DNA from: UBA4408 sp002389785
Lineage (GTDB): Bacteria > Bacteroidota > Bacteroidia > UBA4408
Direction of reading: 5' to 3'
DNA: 64,000 bases
Assembly: GCA_035438985.1 (NCBI GenBank)
Contig: DAORJK010000002.1
Span: 248,001-312,000 of the forward strand
The position numbers were made by a program, and so were the translations under genes. Every line of letters begins with the position of its first letter. Position 1 is the first letter of the stretch. Below are positions 45,138-54,262 of this stretch, one piece after another. The notes under the pieces are model-generated. The model was given only the letters and a program-made list of their open reading frames with translations, did no database searches and was not told where the DNA came from.

Positions 45138-46487
45138 ATGCCTTTTTATAAAATTCCGTCGCTTTCCGAAAATTCCTTTCTGCGCTATTTTAATTTCATT
45201 GCCTTGTATTTTGCTCAAGGAATTCCTGAGGGGATGCTGGCCTTTGGTATACCGGCATGGATGGCTATGAACGGAAAATCGCCGGCCGAAATCGCCAATT
45301 TTGCAATCGTATTGGTACTGCCTTGGAGCTTTAAAATACTAGTAGCACCGCTCATCGACCGATACACCTTTTTGTCGATGGGACGTAAACGGCCTTGGGT
45401 AATAATAGGGCAATTGGGACTGGTATTGAGTTTTGCATATATGGCTTACATCCCCGATCCGTTAAACAACCTTCATCAGTTAATGTTGGCCGGTTTTATT
45501 GTTTCTTTTTTTGGAGCCTTTCAGGATGTAGCAACCGATGGTATGGCGGTAGACATTATTCCAGCCGAACAGCAAGCAAAAGCGAACGGTTTAATGTGGG
45601 GTAGCAAAATCAGTGGTATATCCATTTCACTGGCATTGGGTAGTTGGATCTTGAACAAATACGGATATACTACTTCAATACTTACACTTGCAGTAATTAT
45701 CTCATGCATTATGTTTGCTCCAATATTGCTGCGTGAGCGAAATGGCGAAAAAATACTTCCTTGGACACAAGGTAAAGCTGCACCCGAATCCGAAATGTTA
45801 CAGCTCGAAAATTGGAGAGAAATTTTTAAGTCGCTGTATGCTGTTTTTACTTTGCGAAATTCATTGTTAATTGCCGGGGTATTGTTTGTCAGCCAAGGGG
45901 CTTTTAAATTTCTTGGTACTTTACTACCTGTTTTTACTGTAAAATTATTAGGATGGACCAACGTTGAATACGCACAATATTTTGCAAGTGCAAAGTTAAT
46001 AGGAGGTATAAGTGGAATGATTCTGGGGGGTATTTTAATTGACAAGTTCGGGAAAAAGCGAATGCTATTTATATACTTTTTTTGTTTGATTTTACTGGTT
46101 TCATTGCTGTCCTTTAGTAAAGCTTATTGGGCGAACAAGTCAATTATCTATTCGTTTATGATTATGTACAATACTTTTTATACCTTTTCGAGTATCGGTT
46201 TGTTTGCCATAGCCATGCAGTGTTGCTGGCGCAAGGTATCGGCCAGTCAATTTACTTTGTACATGACAATTGCTAACTTAGGTCAAATGAGTTTTGCTGC
46301 TCTAATTAATCCAATAAGCTCAAGCTTTAACTGGCAAATTAGTTTTGTCTTTTTTACCCTCTTCTTAGCGATAGCCTGGCTAATTCTCTATTTTTTAAAT
46401 ATTGAAAAACAAATTGAATTAGTTGCAGAAATGGAACTAAAGGACCTTGAAATTAAATCGAATGAAGGAAGTATTTCGAACCATTAA
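45138..46487 (+). CDS. MFS transporter, AmpG-like
   Basis: This 449-residue membrane protein has twelve hydrophobic helices and begins with the AmpG-style region LYFAQGIPEGMLAFGIPAWMA, then WSFKILVAPLIDRYTF and GAFQDVATDGMAVDI. AmpG imports anhydromuropeptides released during peptidoglycan turnover, which would fit the murQ gene at 61.4 kb, but the window gives no operon link and other MFS substrates (for example phenolics or sugars) are possible. It is 17 bases after the DinB gene. Long intergenic elements follow. Confidence 0.8.
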   Translation: MPFYKIPSLSENSFLRYFNFIALYFAQGIPEGMLAFGIPAWMAMNGKSPAEIANFAIVLVLPWSFKILVAPLIDRYTFLSMGRKRPWVIIGQLGLVLSFAYMAYIPDPLNNLHQLMLAGFIVSFFGAFQDVATDGMAVDIIPAEQQAKANGLMWGSKISGISISLALGSWILNKYGYTTSILTLAVIISCIMFAPILLRERNGEKILPWTQGKAAPESEMLQLENWREIFKSLYAVFTLRNSLLIAGVLFVSQGAFKFLGTLLPVFTVKLLGWTNVEYAQYFASAKLIGGISGMILGGILIDKFGKKRMLFIYFFCLILLVSLLSFSKAYWANKSIIYSFMIMYNTFYTFSSIGLFAIAMQCCWRKVSASQFTLYMTIANLGQMSFAALINPISSSFNWQISFVFFTLFLAIAWLILYFLNIEKQIELVAEMELKDLEIKSNEGSISNH

Positions 46488-46524
46488 ATTAAAGTACTTT
46501 ATTAAGTTTTATACAATAAGTCTT

Positions 46525-46964
46525 ATGCTTATCCACTTTATTACCTATGAAGCAATTTTTAATCTAACTTGCTATTTTTTAATTCATATTAAAAGGACCG
46601 GCCTATGAGAAATTGACGTTAAGAAATTGGAATTAATTTTTATGCGCCGGCCAGTGAAAGCAATCCTCGAGCGAGTGAAAGAATTTCAATAGCCAACAGC
46701 ATATAATCGAGCGCTTGGGTTGCGTGGAAAAAATTAATTTAAATTTTAGTCAATTTATCATAAGCCTTGATTTTTTGTTTCTTTTTGATCAAGCAAAAAG
46801 AAAGAGAACACAATAGGGACAATGGGTTTGTGATAGCTTGATAGGTTGTTTTGAACAATTCATTTGGAAAATTTTAGCATAGCTAATACTAATTAATAAA
46901 TCTCTAACAGAGATAAATGTTCTTTTTTAATCATTTTAAGTTTTGGTACAATTGCGGATAAACA
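46525..46964. repeat. Intergenic element B (terminal inverted repeat, 440 bp)
   Basis: The left end reads ATGCTTATCC (46525) and the right end GGATAAACA (to 46964). Positions 46592-46840 form the same core as element A without the 40-base insert, including a hairpin TTTCTTTTTG / CAAAAAGAAA around ATCAAG. No protein is encoded. Confidence 0.8.
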
Positions 46965-46997
46965 CAATAAGTTTTTTGTTTATCCCCAATTGTACCA
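46944..46997. repeat. 21-bp inverted repeat at the junction of elements B and C
   Basis: Positions 46944-46964 pair with 46977-46997 with one mismatch around a 12-base loop. The arms are the right end of element B and the left end of element C facing each other. Confidence 0.85.
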
Positions 46998-47238
46998 CAC
47001 TTTCAATTTATTTTATAGGTATAGCTTAAGCTTGTATTTAGACTTTATCAAACAGGAAGTTTAACCACTAAAAACACAAATTTTGAACGAAGGGCACAAA
47101 AGCTATTTTTTAATAATTCCACATAGTGTCCTTGTGTTTTTCTTTGTGGCCTTTGTGGTTTAAATCCTTTGATTCTAACACTTCAGCTGCCTAGCTAAAT
47201 CATCATTTTTTGTTTTAGGTACAAATACGGATAAGCAT
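46977..47238. repeat. Intergenic element C (262 bp, MITE-like)
   Basis: Starting TGTTTATCCCCAATTGTACC and ending GGTACAAATACGGATAAGCA, the termini are complementary at 16 of 20 positions. The interior (47043-47175) carries the inverted TTAACCACTAA ... CTTTGTGGTTTAA arms and is similar to element D at 25.8 kb. No protein is encoded. The rest of the space up to 47432 is AT-rich without a gene. Confidence 0.75.
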
Positions 47239-47389
47239 ACTAAGTTATTTGTCACTTATTTCATTACTAAAGCTGGTTATAAAACAAATTTATTGGAGTA
47301 AAATCTTTATTCAACTAGTGGCAAAAAATGCCTAACTCTATTTCGGTTTTGGCATGGTTTTAGCTAGATGTTCGCGCCTCAAAAAATTG

Positions 47390-47397
47390 TAAATTTG
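47390..47397 (+). promoter_or_regulatory. Predicted -7 box of the DUF1573 pair
   Basis: TAAATTTG matches TAnnTTTG. The next ATG is at 47406 or 47433; only the one at 47433 leaves a leader, which supports that start. Confidence 0.45.
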
Positions 47398-47432
47398 TTT
47401 GAGTGAATGTTAAATTTCAACCGGTTTTAAAA

Positions 47433-47912
47433 ATGAAAAAAATTTTACTTCTCAGTTCCATCTTTGCTTTGTTTATAACAAGTGCTATCGCACAGGAAAC
47501 AGCCAAAGATTTAGCAAAAACAACAGATGCAATTAATCCGAATGCTGCCGAAATCACCTTTGATCAAGAGGTACACGATTACGGAAACATTAAACAAGGT
47601 GCTAACGGGTCTTATGAATTCCGATTTAAAAATACGGGTAAAGAACCACTCGTTATTAGCAATGCCCAAGGTAGCTGCGGATGTACCGTACCTTCTTGGC
47701 CGAAAGAACCAATTCTACCGGGACAAAGCAATCTTATAAAAGTAACTTACGATACTAAACGCGTAGGTCCCTTCACAAAAACAGTAACCATCACTTCAAA
47801 TGCAAAAGTTGCCTCAAAAGTAATTACCATCAAAGGGGTAGTAGAAGAAGTACCGCAAGAAGAAACCTTCCCGGGCAAAAAGGAGAGCGGTGGTCCTTTC
47901 GAAATGAAATAA
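47433..47912 (+). CDS. DUF1573 protein, exported (first paralogue)
   Basis: This 159-residue protein has a signal peptide (MKKILLLSSIFALFITSAIAQ) and one DUF1573 domain with the core ITFDQEVHDYGNI, FKNTGKEPLVI, QGSCGCTVPSWPKEPI, the RVGPF strand and IKGVV. DUF1573 is an ASH-like immunoglobulin-fold domain common in exported Bacteroidota proteins, with unknown ligands; the CGCT cysteines may bind metal or form a disulfide. The ATG at 47433 is preferred because the upstream ATG does not start a signal peptide. A paralogue follows 60 bases later. Confidence 0.9.
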   Translation: MKKILLLSSIFALFITSAIAQETAKDLAKTTDAINPNAAEITFDQEVHDYGNIKQGANGSYEFRFKNTGKEPLVISNAQGSCGCTVPSWPKEPILPGQSNLIKVTYDTKRVGPFTKTVTITSNAKVASKVITIKGVVEEVPQEETFPGKKESGGPFEMK

Positions 47913-47972
47913 TAAATAATCAAGCAAGTAAAATAAATCAACGAAAACAATAACAACTAAAAACAACTAAAC

Positions 47973-48434
47973 ATGAAAAAAGTAATCTTATCAATGGCTG
48001 TAGTAGTATGCAGCATGTTTGCAGTAAACGCACAAGATGCAGTAAAAGCAGCTGAAGCGAATCCCAATGCAGCAGAAATTAGCTTCGTTACCGAAACTAT
48101 CGATTATGGAACAATTGAGCACAATGCTGACGGTAACCGTGAATTTAAATTCAAAAATTCAGGTAAAGAGCCTTTAATTATTACCAATTGCCAAGGATCT
48201 TGCGGATGTACAGTACCAACTTGGCCAAAAGAGCCAATTAAGCCAGGAGCAAGCGCTTCAATTAAAGTTCACTATGCTACCGACCGAGTAGGACAATTTG
48301 AAAAAACAATTACAGTTACTTCAAATGCTAAAACTCCTTCTAAAGTGATTAAAATTAAAGGAGTTGTTAAGCCGGATCCAACACCTGCTGATGCTCCGGT
48401 AAAAGATGCTGTTGCTCCAACTGAGTCTCACTAA
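47973..48434 (+). CDS. DUF1573 protein, exported (second paralogue)
   Basis: This 153-residue protein has a signal peptide (ending VNAQ) and the same DUF1573 core as the first paralogue: ISFVTETIDYGTI, FKNSGKEPLII, CQGSCGCTVPTWPKEPI, RVGQFEKTITVTSNAK, IKGVV. Identity is highest around the CGC centre, showing a tandem duplication; the C-terminus is instead a proline- and alanine-rich tail (VKPDPTPADAPVKDAVAPT). Both copies are probably on one message ended by the terminator at 48486-48525. No function is known. Confidence 0.9.
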   Translation: MKKVILSMAVVVCSMFAVNAQDAVKAAEANPNAAEISFVTETIDYGTIEHNADGNREFKFKNSGKEPLIITNCQGSCGCTVPTWPKEPIKPGASASIKVHYATDRVGQFEKTITVTSNAKTPSKVIKIKGVVKPDPTPADAPVKDAVAPTESH

Positions 48435-48485
48435 TTGAAAGGTAAAAATCCAACTTTAATTAGTTAAGATTTTTACAAGTTTTAT

Positions 48486-48525
48486 AAAAAGCGTCATCGA
48501 TTGAATTCGATGACGCTTTTTTTTA
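48486..48525 (+). terminator. Rho-independent terminator after the DUF1573 pair
   Basis: Positions 48486-48500 pair perfectly with 48507-48521 (15 bp, GCGTCATCGA core) around a 6-base loop and are followed by a T run. Confidence 0.92.
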
Positions 48526-48551
48526 TCAAGCTTCCTGATACAATTGTATTC

Positions 48552-48583
48552 TTGTAATTCGCAAGGGTATTTTATTAATTTTG
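48552..48583 (+). promoter_or_regulatory. Predicted promoter of the aminotransferase
   Basis: TTG (48552-48554), a 21-base spacer and TAATTTTG (48576-48583) fit the Bacteroidota consensus. The start codon lies about 47 bases beyond. Confidence 0.65.
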
Positions 48584-48629
48584 CGACATACAAAATAGAG
48601 CATTTATATATTCATTTTATCTCAGCGCC

Positions 48630-49829
48630 GTGCCAAAAATTTCAATGAAGGGCAATAACATGCCCGCCAGTCCAATTCGTAAATTAGTTCCTTTTGCCGA
48701 TAAAGCTAAACAAGAAGGTAAAACCATTTACCATCTCAACATTGGTCAACCCGATATTGAAACTCCGGAAACCATGTTGAATGCAATTAAAAACTTTTCG
48801 CCAAAAGTGGTCGAGTATAGCCACAGCGCAGGTATTGAAAGTTATCGAAAAAAGTTAGCCGGCTATTATAATTCCTTTGGAATTGCAATTACCTACAACG
48901 ATATACTCATAACTACCGGAGGTTCAGAAGCCATTGAAATTGCGATGATGGCTTGTTTAAATCCAGGAGATGAAGTTATAATTCCGGAACCATTTTATGC
49001 CAATTATAACGGCTTTTCGTGCCAGGCCGATGTGGTGGTAAAACCCATTCGAAGCACCATAGAAAGTGGATTTGCACTTCCTCCAATTAGCGAATTTGAG
49101 AAAATGATTGGACCTAAAACGAAGGCCATCTTAATTTGCAATCCAAGCAACCCTACCGGGTATTTATATTCTCGTGAGGAATTAGAATCACTGAAGGAAA
49201 TTGTTTTAAAGCATGATTTATTTTTGTTTTCGGATGAGGTTTACAAAGAGTTTTGCTACGACAATAAGGAGTATGTTTCGGTAATGCATTTGAGTGGACT
49301 AGAGAACAATGTGATTTTGCTTGATTCCATTTCAAAACGCTACAGTGCTTGTGGTGCTCGCATAGGAGCACTTATTTGTAAAAACAAGGAGGTAATGGGT
49401 GCAGCATTAAAGTTTGCTCAAGCTCGTTTAAGTCCACCTACCTTTGGCCAAGTAGCAGCCGAAGCCGCAATTGATACTCCTGCCAGTTATTTTGAAGCCG
49501 TTAAAAAGGAATATACCGCAAGACGCAATTTTGTTGTATCCAGTTTAAATAAAATGGAAGGAGTTTTTTGTCCAATGCCAAGTGGAGCTTTTTACTGCAT
49601 AGCAAAATTACCAATCGACAATGCCGATGTGTTTTGTCAGTGGTTGCTCGAATCATTCAGTTATCAAAACTCAACGGTAATGCTTGCACCTGCAACCGGT
49701 TTTTATTCGACACCCGGCGCCGGTATTAATGAAGTTCGTATTGCTTACGTGTTGAATTTAGAAGCGCTTCAAAATGCCATGAAATGCCTCGAAGAAGCTT
49801 TGAAAATTTATCCCGGGTGTAAATTGTAA
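48630..49829 (+). CDS. PLP-dependent aminotransferase (class I/II)
   Basis: This 399-residue cytoplasmic enzyme is a fold-type I aminotransferase, similar to aspartate/aromatic aminotransferases. Landmarks are LNIGQPDIETP near the N-terminus, GGSEAIEIAMMA, the NPSNPTGYLYS aspartate-side loop, FSDEVYKEF and the cofactor lysine in SISKRYSACGARIG, plus the substrate-binding Arg in EVRIAYV. It starts with GTG at 48630; an ATG 15 bases on is an alternative. The substrate cannot be called. A promoter and terminator frame it as a single-gene unit. Confidence 0.92.
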   Translation: MPKISMKGNNMPASPIRKLVPFADKAKQEGKTIYHLNIGQPDIETPETMLNAIKNFSPKVVEYSHSAGIESYRKKLAGYYNSFGIAITYNDILITTGGSEAIEIAMMACLNPGDEVIIPEPFYANYNGFSCQADVVVKPIRSTIESGFALPPISEFEKMIGPKTKAILICNPSNPTGYLYSREELESLKEIVLKHDLFLFSDEVYKEFCYDNKEYVSVMHLSGLENNVILLDSISKRYSACGARIGALICKNKEVMGAALKFAQARLSPPTFGQVAAEAAIDTPASYFEAVKKEYTARRNFVVSSLNKMEGVFCPMPSGAFYCIAKLPIDNADVFCQWLLESFSYQNSTVMLAPATGFYSTPGAGINEVRIAYVLNLEALQNAMKCLEEALKIYPGCKL

Positions 49830-49847
49830 TAGGTTAAACTATCAACT

Positions 49848-49884
49848 AAAAAGGAGGATAATTGATTTATCCTCCTTTTTTATT
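49848..49884 (+). terminator. Rho-independent terminator after the aminotransferase
   Basis: AAAAAGGAGGATAA (49848-49861) pairs exactly with 49867-49880 around a 5-base loop, followed by T-rich sequence. As it sits between convergent genes it may serve both. Confidence 0.88.
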
Positions 49885-49976
49885 TTCATATAAAATCGCA
49901 AATCTATTCTTAAAATTGAATCTCATTACAATGCATTCAAGATTAAGAAGCAGCTTAACTTTCAGTAATGGGTCAT

Positions 49977-51071
49977 TTATTTCAAATAATTGAAATTATG
50001 TCCATTCTTAATCACGCGAAGACTTTCATAAATTAAGCGAATTACATTTTCAACATCTTCTTTGTGAACGGCTTCAACAGTGGTATGCATGTAGCGCAAT
50101 GGAAGTGAAATTAGCGCTGAGGCAACTCCACCTATCGAGTAAGCAAATGCATCTGTATCAGTTCCGGTTGCACGTGAAACAGCAGCTCGTTGAAAAGGAA
50201 TTTTGTTTTTATTAGCAGCCTCAATAATTAATTTCAAAAGGTTGTTTTGTACAGCCGGTCCAACAGTTAACGATGGGCCTTTTCCACAATGTATATCACC
50301 GCTGGTAATTTTATTCATCATGGGGGTTTGTGTATCATGTGTAACATCCGTAACAATAGCCACATTTGGCTTTATACGGTGGGTAATCATTTCGGCTCCT
50401 CGCAATCCAACTTCTTCTTGTACCGAATTAGTGATGTATAAACCAAAAGGTAATTTTATTTTATTTTCATGCAGTAAACGTGCTACCTCCGCAATCATAA
50501 ATCCTCCAATACGGTTATCTAAAGCTCTACCAACATAGTAGCGGTTATTGAGCACCATAAATTCATCCTCGTAGGTAATTACACAACCCACATGAATTCC
50601 TAGTTTTTCAACTTCCTCCTTGCTGGTACAACCGCAATCCAAAAAAATATTTTTAAGTGTAGGAGTTTCTTCTTTGGCAGCATCTCGCACATGAATAGCC
50701 GGCCATCCAAAAACTGCTTTTACAATTCCTTTATCAGTATGAATATTAACCCGCTTACTTGGTGCAATTTGATGATCGGAACCACCATTTCTTTTCAGGT
50801 AAATAAATCCATCATTGGTAATGTAATTTACAAACCACGAAATTTCGTCGGCATGGGCTTCAATCACAACTTTAAATTCAGCCTTCGGATTAATAACACC
50901 CACAACGGTTCCATAGGTATCAACGATGTGTTCGTCAACAAAAGGTCGGATATAGTTGAGCCATAATTTTTGACCTTCACTTTCGAAGCCCGTAGGCGCT
51001 GCATTGTTTATGTATTGCTCTAAAAAGTTAAGTGAATTTTTTGTTAAAATGGATTGATTTTTCTTGGCCAT
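49977..51071 (-). CDS. M42 family metallopeptidase (glutamyl aminopeptidase-like)
   Basis: This 364-residue cytoplasmic peptidase of the M42 family has a two-metal active site: EAHADEISW (first His), GRALDNRIGG, NSVQEEVGLRGAE (catalytic Glu pair), VTDVTHDT and YMHTTVEAVH. The metal ligands are all present, so it should be active as an aminopeptidase that forms large tetrahedral assemblies in this family. The ATG at 51071 is chosen over an upstream one at 51128, whose extra residues (MIIAKKNFYFNLYLQAKTN) look like noise. It converges with the aminotransferase gene. Confidence 0.93.
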   Translation of the reverse strand: MAKKNQSILTKNSLNFLEQYINNAAPTGFESEGQKLWLNYIRPFVDEHIVDTYGTVVGVINPKAEFKVVIEAHADEISWFVNYITNDGFIYLKRNGGSDHQIAPSKRVNIHTDKGIVKAVFGWPAIHVRDAAKEETPTLKNIFLDCGCTSKEEVEKLGIHVGCVITYEDEFMVLNNRYYVGRALDNRIGGFMIAEVARLLHENKIKLPFGLYITNSVQEEVGLRGAEMITHRIKPNVAIVTDVTHDTQTPMMNKITSGDIHCGKGPSLTVGPAVQNNLLKLIIEAANKNKIPFQRAAVSRATGTDTDAFAYSIGGVASALISLPLRYMHTTVEAVHKEDVENVIRLIYESLRVIKNGHNFNYLK

Positions 51072-51254
51072 GTTCGTTTTAGCTTGTAAATAAAGGTTGA
51101 AGTAAAAATTTTTTTTTGCGATTATCAAGTATAATCTGAAAAATATTATTCTTTTGGCTACTAATTCAATTGGTATAATGTTGTATTTTCGAAGCTAGAA
51201 ATGTAACAAATTGCTCTTAGCTAGCTTCATTTTCAACCATTCTAATTCATTCGC

Positions 51255-53276
51255 ATGTTTCATAAAAAATCAATTCTGCTTAGCTTATTTAGTGTTTTTG
51301 TTTATTGCTCATCACTAGTTGCACAAGTAACAATGCAACCCGAACATTTGTTTGAATTCAAAAGGCAATCTGAAATTAGCCTTTCACCGGATGGTAAAAC
51401 CATAGCTTTTATTATTGAATCAATCAATTTATCGGAAAACAAAGGCAATAAAGATATTTATGTCCTGTCTGTGAATGGTGGTAATGTTACGCAAATCACT
51501 AAAGCTGCCGGAAATGAATTTTCACCACAATGGAATTCTGATGGAAGTCGCCTTGGTTACCTCTCAAGTGAAAGTGGTGTTGTTCAGTGGTATGAAGTAA
51601 ATCCGGATGGGAGCAATAAAAAGCAAGTTACATTTTTTGAAAATGGAATAAATTCATTTTTATATAGCAAATATCCAAACCGGGTGTTGTATTGTGCTGA
51701 TACTAAAACACGAAACGATGTACATGACATTTACAAAGACGCACCTAAATCTACAGCAATCATTAGCGATGATTTATTTTATAGAAATTGGAGCAGTTGG
51801 GAAGATAATTTAAATGCTCATTTGTTTTGTGCCGAATTAAAAAATGGAATACTTGATACAAGCACTGCTACTGATTTACTGGTGAATGAACCTTACGATG
51901 TGGAATCCTACGATATAAGCGTGGATGGAAACAACATTGCCTACAGTGCAAAGAAAATGACAGGTAAGAATTTTGGTTTAAGCACCAACAACGAAATTTA
52001 TTTATACAGCCTCAACAATCGCCAAAGCAAGTGTATTAGTGAAGGTTTGCCGGGATACGACTTATTTCCAAAATTTTCGCCTTCAGGAAAATACTTAGCA
52101 TGGAACAGCATGCTACAAGACGGCAATGAAGCTGATGTGAGCAATTTACAACGCTACACTTTAGCAACACAGAGTAGAGAAGTAGCAGTTGAGAATTTTG
52201 GTGAAACAATTGGCGATTATTGCTGGAGCAAGGATGAGAACAGCTTTTATTTCTTAGTAGAACAGGAGGGTTCTGTGCAGTTATTTTCGTCCTTACTAAA
52301 AGCAAAGAAAGCGATTCAACTAACTAAAGGTTACCAGCAATATGCATCCTTAACAATAGCAGGTTCCGACATTCTTAGTTTTAAATCTACCTTTAGTATG
52401 CCGGATGAACTTGTTAAAATACATCTAAAAAGTGGACTCGAAACTCAACTCACTTTCACCAATAAACTTTTGCTTGATAAATTAAAGTTTGGCAAAGTGG
52501 AAAACAATTGGATTCGCAGCAGCGATGGGCAGAAGGTACAAACCTGGGTGTTTTTTCCTCCCGATTTTACTGCTGCATCGAAGTATCCAACCTTGCTTTA
52601 TTGCCAAGGTGGTCCACAAGTTGGCATAACACAAAGCTTTTCGTATCGGTGGAATTTACAGCTAATGTGTGCGCAAGGATACATTGTTGTTGCTCCCAAT
52701 AGAAGAGGTGTACCCGGTTTTGGTAAAGCATGGAAAGATCAAATTAGCGAAGATTACGGAGGTCAATCAATACGCGATTATATTGCTGCAATAGATTCTA
52801 TCTCAAAACGCACCTATGTTGATACTGCAAGAATAGCTGCAGTGGGAGCAAGCTACGGCGGTTATTCTGTTTATTGGCTGGCTGGCCATAATCAAAACCA
52901 TCGCTTTAAAAGCTTTATCGCACATTGTGGTTTGTTTAATTTGGAAAGCTGGTATAGCATGACCGATCAAACTTTTTTTGCCAATCACGAATTGGGAGGA
53001 GCCTATTGGAAAGAGCCCAAACTGAAAAGTTATGGCGAATTTTCGCCTCACTTATTTGTGAAAAACTGGGACACACCAATCCTTGTAATTCATGGAGAAA
53101 AGGACTTTAGAGTGCCTGTTTCTGAAGGCATGCAAGCTTTTGGCTCAGCACAATTAAAGAACATCAAAAGTAGGTTTTTGTATTTTCCCGACGAGGGACA
53201 CTGGGTATTAAAGCCACAAAACAGTTTGGTGTGGCACCGCGAATTTTATAGATGGTTGAAAGAAACGTTAAACTAA
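51255..53276 (+). CDS. S9 family peptidase (prolyl oligopeptidase / DPP-type)
   Basis: This 673-residue exported serine peptidase has a signal peptide (about 1-22, ending VAQ), a WD40-like beta-propeller (about 25-430, with TolB-like SPDGKTIAFIIES and SPQWNSDGSRL) and an alpha/beta-hydrolase domain. The nucleophile is Ser533 in GASYGGY, the acid is in HGEKDFRVP and the His in DEGHWVLKP, so the triad is complete. Such enzymes remove dipeptides or act after proline in the periplasm. It opens the seven-gene plus-strand run; the DinB gene starts 6 bases later. Confidence 0.95.
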   Translation: MFHKKSILLSLFSVFVYCSSLVAQVTMQPEHLFEFKRQSEISLSPDGKTIAFIIESINLSENKGNKDIYVLSVNGGNVTQITKAAGNEFSPQWNSDGSRLGYLSSESGVVQWYEVNPDGSNKKQVTFFENGINSFLYSKYPNRVLYCADTKTRNDVHDIYKDAPKSTAIISDDLFYRNWSSWEDNLNAHLFCAELKNGILDTSTATDLLVNEPYDVESYDISVDGNNIAYSAKKMTGKNFGLSTNNEIYLYSLNNRQSKCISEGLPGYDLFPKFSPSGKYLAWNSMLQDGNEADVSNLQRYTLATQSREVAVENFGETIGDYCWSKDENSFYFLVEQEGSVQLFSSLLKAKKAIQLTKGYQQYASLTIAGSDILSFKSTFSMPDELVKIHLKSGLETQLTFTNKLLLDKLKFGKVENNWIRSSDGQKVQTWVFFPPDFTAASKYPTLLYCQGGPQVGITQSFSYRWNLQLMCAQGYIVVAPNRRGVPGFGKAWKDQISEDYGGQSIRDYIAAIDSISKRTYVDTARIAAVGASYGGYSVYWLAGHNQNHRFKSFIAHCGLFNLESWYSMTDQTFFANHELGGAYWKEPKLKSYGEFSPHLFVKNWDTPILVIHGEKDFRVPVSEGMQAFGSAQLKNIKSRFLYFPDEGHWVLKPQNSLVWHREFYRWLKETLN

Positions 53277-53282
53277 TAAACA

Positions 53283-53729
53283 ATGACAACAGAGATATTA
53301 CAAGAATTGTACGACCGCGATTTGCAAAATTTACGAAAGGAAATTAGCAGTTATTCAAACGAGCTCGATTTGTGGAGAACTGAAAAGCACATCAGCAATT
53401 CGGCGGGAAATTTATGCTTACATCTGATTGGTAACCTAAATCATTTTATTGGAAATGTATTAGGAAATTCAGGCTATATCAGAGACAGAGAGGCTGAATT
53501 TTCAAGTAAGAATATTCCGTTAAGCGAAATGTTAGCATCCATTGAGGCAACTCGAATAGTGGTGAAAAAAACCTTAAGTGAATTAAAAACAGAAGACTTG
53601 ATGAAAGATTTTCCTCTTGAAGTAATGGGTAAAAAGTCCAGCACTTTATTTTGGTTAATCAATTTTGCAGGGCATTTAACTTATCATTTAGGTCAAATTA
53701 ACTACCACCGAAGATTATTAAAAGAATAG
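53283..53729 (+). CDS. DinB-superfamily protein (DUF1572 type)
   Basis: This 148-residue protein belongs to the DUF1572 branch of the DinB/YfiT superfamily. Histidines in LHLIGNLNHFIG and HLTYHLGQINYHRRL form the likely metal-binding set. The family is small, cytoplasmic and of unknown substrate; some members are thiol-dependent transferases. It starts 6 bases after the S9 peptidase and precedes OsmC by 48 bases, hinting at a thiol or peroxide theme with OsmC, but that is only context. Confidence 0.85.
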   Translation: MTTEILQELYDRDLQNLRKEISSYSNELDLWRTEKHISNSAGNLCLHLIGNLNHFIGNVLGNSGYIRDREAEFSSKNIPLSEMLASIEATRIVVKKTLSELKTEDLMKDFPLEVMGKKSSTLFWLINFAGHLTYHLGQINYHRRLLKE

Positions 53730-53777
53730 CATTATGGAGAATCATACAGTATTCAGTTAATGCAAAAATAGCAACAC

Positions 53778-54251
53778 ATGAAACGATTACATACTTATAA
53801 AACTCAAGTTGAATGGACCGGTAATAAAGGGGTGGGTACATTAACTGCTGCCGCCTATGAGCGCAGTCACTCTGTTTCGATTGAAGGTAAACCGTTATTG
53901 CTTTGTTCGTCTGATGCTCCATTTAGAGGCGATGTAAGTAAACACAATCCGGAGGATTTTTTATTGAGTGCTTTATCGTCTTGCCACATGTTATGGTATT
54001 TGCATTTATGTGCGGATGCAGGCATTGTTGTATCAGCCTACATTGATCATGCTACAGCAAAAATGCAAGAACACGAATCTGGGGGTGGAAGTTTCGTTGA
54101 AGCTACTTTGCATCCAACCATAACATTAAAAAATGCAGAAAAAATTGAATTAGCTAAGCAACTTCATGAGCAGGCTAATAAAAAGTGTTTTATAGCCAAT
54201 TCGTGCAATTTTCCGGTGAAGCACGAAGCAAGCTACATTGTTGAACCTTAA
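53778..54251 (+). CDS. OsmC-family protein
   Basis: This 157-residue protein fits the OsmC/Ohr family, thiol peroxidases that reduce organic hydroperoxides or act on related thiols. The first cysteine is in SALSSCHMLWYLHLCADAG and the second in KKCFIANSCNFPVKHEA, with the strand HPTITLKNA between. The positions fit the usual two active cysteines, though SSCHML in place of the Ohr form points to the general OsmC branch. It is cytoplasmic and probably co-transcribed with its neighbours: the next start is 11 bases away. Confidence 0.9.
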   Translation: MKRLHTYKTQVEWTGNKGVGTLTAAAYERSHSVSIEGKPLLLCSSDAPFRGDVSKHNPEDFLLSALSSCHMLWYLHLCADAGIVVSAYIDHATAKMQEHESGGGSFVEATLHPTITLKNAEKIELAKQLHEQANKKCFIANSCNFPVKHEASYIVEP

Positions 54252-54262
54252 TCGAGTTAGCC

